From Brevibacillus migulae (GTDB lineage: Bacteria > Bacillota > Bacilli > Brevibacillales > Brevibacillaceae): 64,000 bases of DNA. Of this stretch, positions 33,672 through 42,184 are shown piece by piece. The notes under the pieces were generated by a model. It was not told the DNA's origin, ran no database searches, and was given only the letters and a program-made list of their open reading frames with translations. Location of the stretch: the NCBI RefSeq assembly GCF_004521915.1, contig NZ_SDKD01000023.1:1-64000 (forward strand), written 5' to 3'. Position numbers and translations under genes: made by a program. Within the stretch, counting starts at the first letter, position 1, and every line of letters begins with the position of its first letter.

Positions 33672-35756
33672 ATGGCTCGCGAGTTCTCCCTGCCGAATAC
33701 GCGTAATATCGGGATCATGGCTCATATCGATGCTGGTAAGACCACTACTACCGAGCGTATTCTCTTCTACACCGGTCGCGTTCACAAGATTGGTGAAGTG
33801 CACGAAGGTGCCGCTACAATGGACTGGATGGAGCAAGAACAAGAGCGCGGTATTACCATTACCTCCGCTGCTACCACTGCCCAATGGAATGGGCACCGCA
33901 TCAACATCATTGACACCCCTGGTCACGTAGACTTCACAGTTGAAGTAGAACGTTCCCTGCGCGTACTCGATGGTTCTGTAACAGTGTTCGATGCGAAAGG
34001 TGGCGTTGAGCCGCAAACCGAAACCGTTTGGCGCCAAGCTGACCGTTACGGCGTACCGCGTATTTGCTACATCAACAAAATGGACATCATGGGCGCTAAC
34101 TTTGACATGTGTGTGGATCAAATCCGCAACCGTCTGGGCGCGAAAGCTGTTCCAATTCAATACCCTATCGGCGCTGAAGATCAATTCAAAGGTATGGTTG
34201 ACCTTGTTGAAATGAAAGCAATCATCTATACCGACGACTTGGGTAAAACTTCTGACGCGGTAGAAATTCCAGAAGACCTGAAAGACAAGTGCGAACAACT
34301 TCGTCTTGAACTGGTTGAAGCAGCTGCTGAGCAAGACGAAGAATTGATGATGAAATACCTCGAAGGAGAAGAGCTGACGACTGAAGAGATCAAACGCGCT
34401 CTCCGCCAAGGTGTTATCAGCACTAACATCGTTCTCGTTCTTTGCGGTTCTTCCTATAAAAACAAAGGGGTTCAACCAATGCTGGATGCGGTAGTTGACT
34501 ACCTGCCATCCCCAATTGACATCCCTGCGATCAAAGGTGTTATTCCTGACACTGAAGATGAAGTGACTCGTGAATCCGACGATGCTGCTCCGTTCTCTGC
34601 TCTTGCATTCAAGATCATGACGGATCCATACGTTGGTCGTCTCACCTTCTTCCGTGTATACTCCGGTACATTGAGCTCCGGTTCCTATGTGTTGAACTCT
34701 ACAAAAGGTAAACGTGAGCGTGTCGGACGTATCCTGCAAATGCATGCGAACCACCGCCAAGAAATCGATATGGTTTACTCCGGTGACATCGCAGCGGCTG
34801 TAGGTTTGAAAGACACTACAACTGGTGACACACTGTGTGATGAAAAATCTCCAGTTATCTTGGAATCCATGACATTCCCAGAGCCAGTTATCCAGGTTGC
34901 GATCGAGCCTAAATCGAAAGCAGACCAAGATAAAATGGGTATCGCCCTCTCCAAATTGGCCGAGGAAGATCCTACATTCAAAACTTTCACTGACGAAGAA
35001 ACCGCGCAAACCATCATCGCAGGTATGGGTGAGCTTCACTTGGAGATCATCGTTGACCGCATGAAGCGCGAATTCAAAGTCGAAGCGAATGTGGGTGCTC
35101 CACAGGTTGCATACCGTGAGACATTCAAAAACGCTGCGAAAGTGGAAGGTAAATTCGTTCGCCAATCCGGTGGTCGTGGTCAATACGGTCACGTTTGGGT
35201 GGAGTTCTCTCCGCTTGAGCCAGGTAAAGGCTTCGAATTTGAAAACAAAATCGTCGGTGGGGTAGTACCAAGAGAGTACATCCCTGCAGTTCAAGCGGGT
35301 ATCGAAGAGTCCATGAAAAACGGTGTTCTCGCCGGATTCCCTCTCGTAGATATCAAAGCAACGCTTGTTGACGGTAGCTACCATGACGTTGACTCCTCCG
35401 AGATGGCGTTTAAAGTAGCAGGTTCCTTGGCTCTGAAAGAAGCTGCGAAGAAATGTGGCGCGGTTCTGCTCGAGCCAATCATGAAAGTGGAAGTTACAGT
35501 GCCTGAAGAGTACATGGGTGACGTAATGGGTGACCTGAACTCCCGTCGTGGCCGCATCGAGGGTATGGAAGCGCAAGCAAACGCGCAAATCATCCGTGCT
35601 ATGGTGCCGCTCTCCGAGATGTTCGGTTATTCCACAACACTGCGTTCCCGTACCCAAGGTCGCGGTAACTACTCGATGGTTATCGACCACTATGAAGAGG
35701 TACCACGCAACATCTCTGATGAAATTATCAAGAAGTCCAAAGGCGACGCTCAATAA
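33672..35756 (+). CDS. fusA: Elongation factor G
   Basis: The translocase GTPase, 694 residues. G1 A-H-I-D-A-G-K-T, the switch I R-G-I-T-I region, G3 D-T-P-G-H and G4 N-K-M-D define the N-terminal G domain; domains II to V follow to the C-terminal Y-E-E-V-P loop. Codon use is strongly biased like its ribosomal neighbours. ATG after GGAGGAG. Confidence 0.98.
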   Translation: MAREFSLPNTRNIGIMAHIDAGKTTTTERILFYTGRVHKIGEVHEGAATMDWMEQEQERGITITSAATTAQWNGHRINIIDTPGHVDFTVEVERSLRVLDGSVTVFDAKGGVEPQTETVWRQADRYGVPRICYINKMDIMGANFDMCVDQIRNRLGAKAVPIQYPIGAEDQFKGMVDLVEMKAIIYTDDLGKTSDAVEIPEDLKDKCEQLRLELVEAAAEQDEELMMKYLEGEELTTEEIKRALRQGVISTNIVLVLCGSSYKNKGVQPMLDAVVDYLPSPIDIPAIKGVIPDTEDEVTRESDDAAPFSALAFKIMTDPYVGRLTFFRVYSGTLSSGSYVLNSTKGKRERVGRILQMHANHRQEIDMVYSGDIAAAVGLKDTTTGDTLCDEKSPVILESMTFPEPVIQVAIEPKSKADQDKMGIALSKLAEEDPTFKTFTDEETAQTIIAGMGELHLEIIVDRMKREFKVEANVGAPQVAYRETFKNAAKVEGKFVRQSGGRGQYGHVWVEFSPLEPGKGFEFENKIVGGVVPREYIPAVQAGIEESMKNGVLAGFPLVDIKATLVDGSYHDVDSSEMAFKVAGSLALKEAAKKCGAVLLEPIMKVEVTVPEEYMGDVMGDLNSRRGRIEGMEAQANAQIIRAMVPLSEMFGYSTTLRSRTQGRGNYSMVIDHYEEVPRNISDEIIKKSKGDAQ

Positions 35757-35793
35757 TTTCAGAAGTGACAGGTTTCGCTCTTTATATTCAAAC

Positions 35794-35847
35794 GAGAAAG
35801 GTTTACAATATTGTCTGGATCTACCTACATACGGGTAAACCTTTCTC
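35794..35847 (+). promoter_or_regulatory. 13-bp perfect inverted repeat between fusA and tuf
   Basis: GAGAAAGGTTTAC (35794-35806) pairs without mismatch with GTAAACCTTTCTC (35835-35847) around a 28-nt loop, followed by TTTAAAAAA. It could be a processing site, a partial terminator or a tuf leader element; a weak promoter (TTTACA at 35802, TACATA at 35826) lies inside it. Confidence 0.6.
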
Positions 35848-35891
35848 TTTAAAAAATATCCCTTATCAATTATTTAAGGAGGCTTCCCTCA

Positions 35892-37082
35892 ATGGCAAAA
35901 GCAAAATTCGAGCGCAATAAGCCGCACGTAAACATTGGTACCATCGGTCACGTTGACCATGGTAAAACAACTCTGACTGCTGCGATCACTACTGTATTGG
36001 CACAACAAGGTAAAGCACAAGCGATGGCTTATGCTTCTATCGACGCTGCTCCAGAAGAAAAAGAGCGCGGTATCACAATCAACACTGCACACGTTGAGTA
36101 CGAAACTGATGCTCGTCACTATGCTCACGTTGACTGCCCTGGTCACGCTGACTACGTGAAAAACATGATTACTGGTGCTGCTCAAATGGACGGCGCGATC
36201 CTCGTAGTATCTGCTGCGGATGGTCCAATGCCACAAACTCGTGAGCACATCCTGCTCTCTCGCCAAGTAGGCGTACCTTACATCGTTGTATTCATGAACA
36301 AATGCGACATGGTTGACGATGAAGAGTTGTTGGAACTGGTTGAAATGGAAATCCGTGACCTGCTCTCTCAATATGAGTTCCCAGGCGACGATATCCCAGT
36401 AATCAAAGGTTCCGCTAAAGAAGCTCTGGACAACCCAACTGGCGAATGGGCTAAGAAAATCGCTGAACTGATGGACGCTGTTGACAGCTACATCCCAACT
36501 CCTGAGCGCGACACTGACAAACCTTTCTTGATGCCAGTTGAGGACGTATTCACTATCACTGGTCGTGGTACAGTTGCTACTGGCCGCGTAGAAAAAGGTA
36601 TCGTTAAAGTCGGTGACCAAGTTGAAATCGTTGGTATCGCTGAAGAAACTCGCAACACTACAGTAACTGGTGTTGAGATGTTCCGTAAATTGCTCGACCA
36701 AGCACAAGCTGGTGACAACATCGGTGCTCTGCTCCGTGGTGTTGAGCGTAAAGATATCGAGCGTGGTCAAGTTTTGGCGAAACCAGGTTCCATCAAACCA
36801 CACACTAAATTCAAAGCAGAAGTTTACGTTCTGTCCAAAGAAGAGGGTGGACGTCACACTCCATTCTTCTCTAACTACCGTCCACAATTCTACTTCCGTA
36901 CAACTGACGTAACTGGTATCATCCAATTGCCAGAAGGCGTTGAAATGATCATGCCTGGTGACAACACAGAGTTCATCGTTGAACTGATCGCACCAGTAGC
37001 GATGGATCCAGGTACTCGTTTCGCTATCCGTGAGGGTGGCCGTACAGTAGGTGCTGGCGTAGTATCTACCATCACTGAGTAA
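35892..37082 (+). CDS. tuf: Elongation factor Tu
   Basis: 396 residues; delivers aminoacyl-tRNA to the A site. G-H-V-D-H-G-K-T (19-26), D-C-P-G-H and N-K-C-D motifs are intact. Extreme codon bias and AAGGAGG site fit very high expression. Last gene of the str operon; a strong terminator follows, so rpsJ is not read through from here. Confidence 0.98.
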   Translation: MAKAKFERNKPHVNIGTIGHVDHGKTTLTAAITTVLAQQGKAQAMAYASIDAAPEEKERGITINTAHVEYETDARHYAHVDCPGHADYVKNMITGAAQMDGAILVVSAADGPMPQTREHILLSRQVGVPYIVVFMNKCDMVDDEELLELVEMEIRDLLSQYEFPGDDIPVIKGSAKEALDNPTGEWAKKIAELMDAVDSYIPTPERDTDKPFLMPVEDVFTITGRGTVATGRVEKGIVKVGDQVEIVGIAEETRNTTVTGVEMFRKLLDQAQAGDNIGALLRGVERKDIERGQVLAKPGSIKPHTKFKAEVYVLSKEEGGRHTPFFSNYRPQFYFRTTDVTGIIQLPEGVEMIMPGDNTEFIVELIAPVAMDPGTRFAIREGGRTVGAGVVSTITE

Positions 37083-37096
37083 TTTTGATATGAAAG

Positions 37097-37129
37097 AAAC
37101 CCCGACAGCAATCGCTGCCGGGGTTTTTT
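37097..37129. terminator. Terminator after tuf, probably bidirectional
   Basis: 13-position stem (AAACCCCGACAGC with GCTGCCGGGGTTT, one mismatch), 4-nt loop and trailing T residues. The minus-strand AraC gene ends at 37133, so the same stem can end both transcripts. Confidence 0.9.
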
Positions 37130-37132
37130 GCA

Positions 37133-37993
37133 TTATGCCAGTTTCATCTGTTTAAACTGTTTGGGAGAACAGTGATTGTACTTTTTAAAGGTGCGATAAA
37201 AATGGCCAGTATGAGTGAACCCAACATGGGCGGCAATCTCTTCAATATTCCAGTCCTCGGTTAATAGCAACCGCTCCGCTCGTTTTATCCGTTGGAAATG
37301 AACATACTCGAGAAAAGGCATATTCATGGCTTGCTTAAAGGCTTTTAAAAAATGATAATAGCTGAGATTCATGAGCCTGCTGCAGGCAGACGCATCGATT
37401 TTGGACGACAGGTTTTCATCGATATAATCCAGGACAGGCTTAAAGCGAAGGACATGGGGATTGGATGGCTGTCGCAGGATCCCTCTCGTGTCATAACGGA
37501 TCAGTGTTAACAGAATGCGCTTCATCAGCATACTAACGGCTAACTCAAAACCGAGCGCAGAGTCTGACATCTCCCGGTCAATCTCGGTGACGGCCTGAAT
37601 GATGTCGGCTTTGGCCCCGGGATGTTCATGAAAAATATAATTGAGCTGGCTTAATGGAGTTTGGCACTCCAGGAACAGCTTCATATAGGGCATGCTACTG
37701 GGGTCAAAGTATTGGGCCAAATCGAACTGTAGAATAATATACTCCAATTGGTCCCAATCCTTAAACCGGTCGCGATGCAATTCATTGGAACCGATCAGCA
37801 GGCAATGGCTGTCGTGAAGTGGATAGGCCTGGTCTTCAATGAGGATTTCAAAGCTCCCCTTCAGGATCACGAGCAGCTCGATTTCCTTATGGTAATGCCA
37901 TTTGCCGTCATACCCGCAGCGATTGTCAGCATGCAGAACTTTCATGGCAAGAACCGGACTGTCATAGCTCACTTTTTCGTGGAAGATCTCCAT
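37133..37993 (-). CDS. AraC-family transcriptional regulator
   Basis: 286 residues. The N-terminal cupin-like sensor (about 15-120, with H-Y-H-K-E-I-E-L-L and H-D-S-H-C-L-L-I-G) probably binds a small molecule, often a sugar or glycoside. Two C-terminal helix-turn-helix motifs (about 185-286) carry the AraC signature I-E-E-I-A-A-H-V-G-F-x-H-x-G-H-F-Y-R-T-F-K. The start at 37993 is preceded by GGGGG; frames further upstream run through the divergent promoter region and are unlikely. Divergent from the MFS gene, which is its probable target. Not part of the Bacillus order at this site. Confidence 0.88.
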   Translation of the reverse strand: MEIFHEKVSYDSPVLAMKVLHADNRCGYDGKWHYHKEIELLVILKGSFEILIEDQAYPLHDSHCLLIGSNELHRDRFKDWDQLEYIILQFDLAQYFDPSSMPYMKLFLECQTPLSQLNYIFHEHPGAKADIIQAVTEIDREMSDSALGFELAVSMLMKRILLTLIRYDTRGILRQPSNPHVLRFKPVLDYIDENLSSKIDASACSRLMNLSYYHFLKAFKQAMNMPFLEYVHFQRIKRAERLLLTEDWNIEEIAAHVGFTHTGHFYRTFKKYNHCSPKQFKQMKLA

Positions 37994-38045
37994 GGCTAAC
38001 CCCCAAACATGCCAAAATCGTGCACAAAATGAACCAAATCTTAAC

Positions 38046-38074
38046 TTACATGTATTTGCGCAAATTCCTATGAT
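38046..38074 (+). promoter_or_regulatory. Promoter of the MFS gene with palindromic operator
   Basis: TTACAT (38046-38051), 17-bp spacer, TATGAT (38069-38074). The spacer contains the perfect 12-bp palindrome ATTTGCGCAAAT (38054-38065), a candidate site for a dimeric regulator. Confidence 0.6.
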
Positions 38075-38125
38075 AGATACAGTTATTGTAAAGATTCCGG
38101 CAATGAATGAAAAGGGGAATGGAAC

Positions 38126-39316
38126 GTGAAGAACTTGTTGTGGGTGAGCTGCTGTTTTTATTTGTTGATCGGAGTTACCAATGTGGTGGCGGGTGCATTG
38201 CTTCCGGAGCTGTTGAGCTATTACAAACGGGATTACAGTGACGGTGGTACAGTTTTGTTTGCCCAATTTATCGGTTTTCTTGCTGGTGTCCTTGCCTCTC
38301 CGGAAGGCAACAGGGCGATTGGCAGAAAAAACATGCTTCTGCTTGCATTGGGCTTGCTGGCAATCAGCTATGCTACTTTCGGCAATCTGCCTCCCTGGTA
38401 TGGTGTGATTGGAATCGCTTTTGTCGCCGGGTTGTGCAGTGGCACGATTGAAGCAGCGATTGGTTCCATGATCATTGATTCAGTGAAAGAAAATACGGCT
38501 GTGGCCATGAGTCGGCTGGAAGTCTTTTTTGGTATTGGAGCCTTGACCATGCCAGCTGTGGTTAGCGTATTGATTGTGTATGAAAACTGGCAGTTGGCTT
38601 TGTATATGATCGCGGCTTTTTCTGTGCTGCTCATGATCGTCTGGTTTCGAACGGATCTTCCTGTGGTTAGCCATCAGGAGCCTGTAGCTCGACCCGAACA
38701 GGGGAAGGGTGGAAGGCTGCCGTATGACCGTGGAGATATGCCGATCGTGGCAACATTTATTTTTTTCTTTTTCCTGTACGTGGGTATCGAGATGAGTATT
38801 GCAAATTATATGCCTTCGATTTTTATTGAGCTTTCCCGTGTCGATAGCTCGGTTGCTTCCCTAAGTGTAACGTTTTTCTGGGGGGCCATGTCGGTGGGAC
38901 GTTTATTTGCGGGGAGAATTGCGCAAAAGATAGGTTATACGGGATACCTGTTATGGAGTTGCATCCTATCGCTTCTGGTCTTAACAACCTTACCCATGCT
39001 AGCCGACATCCGCTACGCCTTTCTATCGATCGTGCTGCTAGGGCTGTCCATGTCAGGGATATTTGCGATCGCACTCTTGCTGGCGAATCGTATGCTCCCG
39101 GGGAGAACAGAAAGAACAACCAGTCTGTTGATCGCATCGGCAGGAATTGGCGGGGCCTGTCTTTCTTATCTGACTGGCTTGGGTATGGAAGAACTGTCGG
39201 TGACGAAGACGCTGTGGGGGCTTGTCGGATTTACGTTGATCATGCTGCTTACGATGTCATTCCTATCCCGACAAAAGAAACGGACAAAAACACGTAAGGA
39301 AATGGACTTGACCTAG
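38126..39316 (+). CDS. Major facilitator superfamily transporter
   Basis: 396 residues with about twelve hydrophobic segments, a charged central loop (about 185-205) and the G-R-x2-A-G-R-I-A-Q-K-I-G loop typical of MFS in the second half. The overall pattern resembles fucose permease or drug-efflux type members, but the substrate cannot be read. GTG start at 38126 after AAAGGGG. Divergent from the AraC regulator, suggesting inducible sugar or metabolite transport. Confidence 0.85.
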   Translation: MKNLLWVSCCFYLLIGVTNVVAGALLPELLSYYKRDYSDGGTVLFAQFIGFLAGVLASPEGNRAIGRKNMLLLALGLLAISYATFGNLPPWYGVIGIAFVAGLCSGTIEAAIGSMIIDSVKENTAVAMSRLEVFFGIGALTMPAVVSVLIVYENWQLALYMIAAFSVLLMIVWFRTDLPVVSHQEPVARPEQGKGGRLPYDRGDMPIVATFIFFFFLYVGIEMSIANYMPSIFIELSRVDSSVASLSVTFFWGAMSVGRLFAGRIAQKIGYTGYLLWSCILSLLVLTTLPMLADIRYAFLSIVLLGLSMSGIFAIALLLANRMLPGRTERTTSLLIASAGIGGACLSYLTGLGMEELSVTKTLWGLVGFTLIMLLTMSFLSRQKKRTKTRKEMDLT

Positions 39317-39372
39317 ATATACAGAAAATCCTTATAAATACTTTTCATAAAACTTATCAAAATCTTTCCTTA

Positions 39373-39399
39373 TTGAATTTTCGCGAGCTATGCTAAAAT
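39373..39399 (+). promoter_or_regulatory. Promoter of the EamA transporter gene
   Basis: TTGAAT (39373-39378) with a short 15-bp spacer and TAAAAT (39394-39399) carrying the extended -10 TG at 39391-39392. Confidence 0.6.
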
Positions 39400-39442
39400 A
39401 CATGGATAATTGAAAGGTGCGATGAGAGAAGGCGGTTAGAAG

Positions 39443-40360
39443 ATGTTAGCCAAAGAGCGAATGATTTATGCGATTTTATGTGCGGTTGTCACCATTTGGG
39501 GATTAAATGTAGTGATGGTCAAGTATCTTGCCTTTTTTCCACCGGTCTTGATTGCAGCTATTCGCATTACAGTGGGCACCCTTGTACTGATTCCGATCAT
39601 CTTTTGGAAAAATGGTCTGGTGAAAGTTCGTCAAAAAGAAATGATGCTCATCACTGGTGTGGCTGTCACGATGATCACGATGCATCAAATCACATTGGCC
39701 TGGGGACTGCAGTATACCACCGCGGGCACGGGATCGCTCATTTTGGGACTGAATCCGTTGACAACGGCGGTTCTGGCAATGCTTTTTCTGGGGGAACCGA
39801 TGTCTTTCCGAAAGACGATCGGGGTCCTCATGGGCTTCAGCGGCGTCTTGCTCGTGGTGTTGAACAATTCCTCCGGGGTGCAATTGACCGGGCATGGTGA
39901 CCTGATTATGTTTTTCTCGATGCTGATGTATGTGATCGGAGGGTTGCTGGTACGCAAAATTGCCATGCAGGGTGTTCCGGCACTGATTATCACGGGATAT
40001 TCGCATGCCGTTGCCGCCGTGCTGCTGTGGATCGCGTCATTCCTGATCTACCCACTCGATGTGATTGCTTCTATTGATACGAGTCCGTTCACGTGGCTGG
40101 TCATCCTGGTTTCAGGTGGAATCTCTACTGGGCTTGGGACCATTGGCTGGAACTATGGCATCGGTCAACTAGGGGCGAGTCGTACCGCAGTCTTTTTAAA
40201 TGGGATGCCGCTGGCCAGTCTGATATTCGCAGCGATCTTCCTTGGTGAACAGCTGAAGTGGATACATGTAGTCGCATTCGTGCTGGTGGTAGTGGGAGTG
40301 TATCTCGGATCGCAGCAAGCGAGAAAACAAGCGAAAACGATTGCGCAGCCTTCTATATAA
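39443..40360 (+). CDS. EamA/DMT-family transporter
   Basis: 305 residues with ten hydrophobic segments in two EamA repeats (about 8-140 and 150-290). Conserved features include W-G-x-N near the first segment and the glycine-rich G-T-I-G-W-N-Y in repeat two. Members export amino acids or metabolites; the substrate is unknown here. Own promoter, 126 bases after the MFS gene. Ends at a bidirectional terminator. Confidence 0.88.
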   Translation: MLAKERMIYAILCAVVTIWGLNVVMVKYLAFFPPVLIAAIRITVGTLVLIPIIFWKNGLVKVRQKEMMLITGVAVTMITMHQITLAWGLQYTTAGTGSLILGLNPLTTAVLAMLFLGEPMSFRKTIGVLMGFSGVLLVVLNNSSGVQLTGHGDLIMFFSMLMYVIGGLLVRKIAMQGVPALIITGYSHAVAAVLLWIASFLIYPLDVIASIDTSPFTWLVILVSGGISTGLGTIGWNYGIGQLGASRTAVFLNGMPLASLIFAAIFLGEQLKWIHVVAFVLVVVGVYLGSQQARKQAKTIAQPSI

Positions 40361-40379
40361 GAAGCGACGTGATAAAAGC

Positions 40380-40422
40380 AAAAACCGTCTGGTCGAAGCA
40401 AATCGATTCAGACGGTTTTTCG
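40380..40422. terminator. Bidirectional terminator between the EamA and globin genes
   Basis: Perfect 12-bp stem AAAAACCGTCTG / CAGACGGTTTTT around a 17-nt loop. A and T tracts on both sides let it end both convergent transcripts. Confidence 0.9.
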
Positions 40423-40435
40423 TTTCAGGCGCATA

Positions 40436-40828
40436 TCATCTCTCGCTGCTGTCGGGCGTATTGACCATGTGGTGAGCGGTTAACGTCAAGCGTTCAAAGA
40501 TCGCTTTGCGCAGCTCGCCGTCCAATCCGACCTTATCCATCGCCTTGCTCATGCAGGCAAGCCATGCATTTGCACGTGTGGGCGTTACGGGGAAGGGCAT
40601 ATGCCGAGCCCGTAGCATGGGATGGCCGTGCTGTTCGCTATACAGAGGAGGGCCACCGAGGAATTGCGTCAGAAACATCCGCTGCTTTTCCTTGGTCTCC
40701 GTCAGGTCCTTCGGGAATATGGGTGAGAGATCGGGATCTTGGGCAACCAGATCGTAAAAGACTTCTACCAATCGTTCAAGCGTTTTGGGACCGATCATTT
40801 CATAGGGGTTTTGCGAGATTTCGGACAC
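40436..40828 (-). CDS. Truncated haemoglobin, group II (YjbI/GlbO-like)
   Basis: 130 residues. The proximal haem-ligand His lies in L-R-A-R-H-M-P-F, the group II Trp in N-A-W-L, and the F-L-G-G-P-P-L-Y-S-E-x-H-G-H-P-M loop is nearly identical to Bacillus YjbI. Likely binds oxygen or NO/peroxide in the cytoplasm. GTG start with AAAGGAG upstream. In Bacillus subtilis this gene lies elsewhere, so it belongs to the accessory block here. Confidence 0.92.
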   Translation of the reverse strand: MSEISQNPYEMIGPKTLERLVEVFYDLVAQDPDLSPIFPKDLTETKEKQRMFLTQFLGGPPLYSEQHGHPMLRARHMPFPVTPTRANAWLACMSKAMDKVGLDGELRKAIFERLTLTAHHMVNTPDSSER

Positions 40829-40896
40829 GATCGTTTGCTCCTTTCAACAACGTGTAAAAAACCATTGTTTTCTAGCTATATTAAAGCAAAAAAAAC

Positions 40897-40925
40897 TTGC
40901 TTTGCCTATTTCATTTTAGTACAAT
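40897..40925 (+). promoter_or_regulatory. Promoter of the S10-spc-alpha superoperon
   Basis: TTGCTT (40897-40902), 17-bp spacer, TACAAT (40920-40925), about 136 bases before rpsJ. Confidence 0.65.
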
Positions 40926-40931
40926 AGTGAA

Positions 40932-41046
40932 TGTTGGTCATGGACTTGCGATGATGTGGGAGGTTGCTGACACACCCGGACCCTTTGCCATGGCTGGGGT
41001 GCAGGATATTTCCACGGAGAAATGTCCGTTTATAAAATGGGCGAAG
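40932..41046 (+). promoter_or_regulatory. Structured rpsJ leader
   Basis: The leader can fold an ACCC/GGGT-based stem (about 40976-41000) and an ACGGA-GAAATG-TCCGT hairpin (41014-41029). S10 leaders bind L4 in some bacteria; that role is inference here. Confidence 0.4.
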
Positions 41047-41060
41047 AAGGAGGGACTACA

Positions 41061-41369
41061 ATGGCAAAACAAAAGATCCGTATCCGATTGAAGGCGTACG
41101 ATCACAAAATCCTCGATCAATCTGCTGAGAAAATCGTAGAGACAGCGAAACGTTCCGGAGCGAATGTATCTGGGCCAATTCCGCTTCCTACCGAGAAAGC
41201 AGTGTACACGATCCTGCGTGCGGTTCACAAGTACAAAGATTCTCGTGAACAGTTCGAAATGCGTACACACAAACGTCTGATCGATATTTTGAATCCTACA
41301 CCACAAACGGTTGATGCTTTGATGCGTCTTGATCTGCCGTCCGGTGTTGATATCGAAATCAAACTGTAA
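41061..41369 (+). CDS. rpsJ: 30S ribosomal protein S10 (NusE)
   Basis: 102 residues; 30S head protein that also pairs with NusB in rRNA antitermination and with the NusG KOW domain in transcription-translation coupling. M-A-K-Q-K-I-R-I-R-L start at 41061 follows AAGGAGGG. First gene of the superoperon. Confidence 0.98.
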   Translation: MAKQKIRIRLKAYDHKILDQSAEKIVETAKRSGANVSGPIPLPTEKAVYTILRAVHKYKDSREQFEMRTHKRLIDILNPTPQTVDALMRLDLPSGVDIEIKL

Positions 41370-41388
41370 GCACCAATAATGATACACA

Positions 41389-41460
41389 CGCAGGCGTTGT
41401 CTTGCGAATGACCGCGGCGCTTGCGAAACATACGGTTTACCATAAGGTAGCGCCCCTGCG
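41389..41460 (+). promoter_or_regulatory. Structured rpsJ-rplC gap
   Basis: The 168-base gap is much longer than most others in this operon. It has a long-range stem CGCAGG(CG) with (CG..)CCTGCG (41389-41396, 41451-41460), an inner TACC-ATAA-GGTA hairpin (41438-41449) and a direct repeat CTTGCGAA (41401-41408, 41420-41427). Confidence 0.45.
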
Positions 41461-41537
41461 CATCGATGGGGACGTGATACAACAAATGGTCATTTCACGC
41501 TTTAATTTTTATGAAACTTGTACAGGAGGTGGCACAA

Positions 41538-42167
41538 ATGACCAAAGGAATCTTAGGTAAGAAACTGGGCATGACCCAAGTTTTCGGTCCAAATGGAGTA
41601 GCGATTCCTGTTACTGTTATCGAAGCTGGTCCTTGCGTAGTTCTGCAAAAGAAAGACGTAGACAACGACGGCTATGAGGCGATCCAAATCGGCTATGACG
41701 ATAAAAAAGAACAGCGCGCTAACAAGCCGGAAAAAGGCCATGCAGCGAAAGCTAACACAGCACCTAAGCGCTTCGTTCGCGAAGTTCGCGGAGTTAACCT
41801 CGGTGAATACGAGGTAGGTCAAGAGTTGAAAGCAGACATTTTTGCCGAGGGAGACGTTGTTGACGTTGCCGGCGTAACCAAAGGAAAAGGGTTCGCAGGT
41901 TCCATCAAACGCCACAATCAATCTCGCGGTCCTATGGCGCACGGTTCGCGCTACCATCGTGGCCCAGGTTCTATGGGTTCGATCGCAGCTAACCGCGTGT
42001 TCAAAGGTCAAACACTGCCAGGACAAATGGGTGGCGACAATGTAACCATTCAAAATCTTGAAGTAGTGAAAGTGGATGCAGAACGCAACCTGATCCTCGT
42101 AAAAGGTTCCGTACCTGGACCAAAAAATAGCTACGTAGTCGTTGAATCGGCTGTCAAGAACAAGTAA
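41538..42167 (+). CDS. rplC: 50S ribosomal protein L3
   Basis: 209 residues; an early assembly protein whose extension reaches the peptidyl-transferase centre. Central loop with G-S-R-Y-H-R-G-P-G-S-M-G is intact. ATG at 41538 follows CAGGAGGTGG; the earlier in-frame ATG at 41511 is before that site. Confidence 0.98.
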   Translation: MTKGILGKKLGMTQVFGPNGVAIPVTVIEAGPCVVLQKKDVDNDGYEAIQIGYDDKKEQRANKPEKGHAAKANTAPKRFVREVRGVNLGEYEVGQELKADIFAEGDVVDVAGVTKGKGFAGSIKRHNQSRGPMAHGSRYHRGPGSMGSIAANRVFKGQTLPGQMGGDNVTIQNLEVVKVDAERNLILVKGSVPGPKNSYVVVESAVKNK

Positions 42168-42184
42168 GGAAAGGAGGAACTGAC

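Noticed and set aside
37994..38266. N-terminal extension of the AraC regulator by about 90 residues
   Set aside because: It would run through the divergent promoter, its palindrome and the start of the MFS gene, and has no cupin or HTH character.
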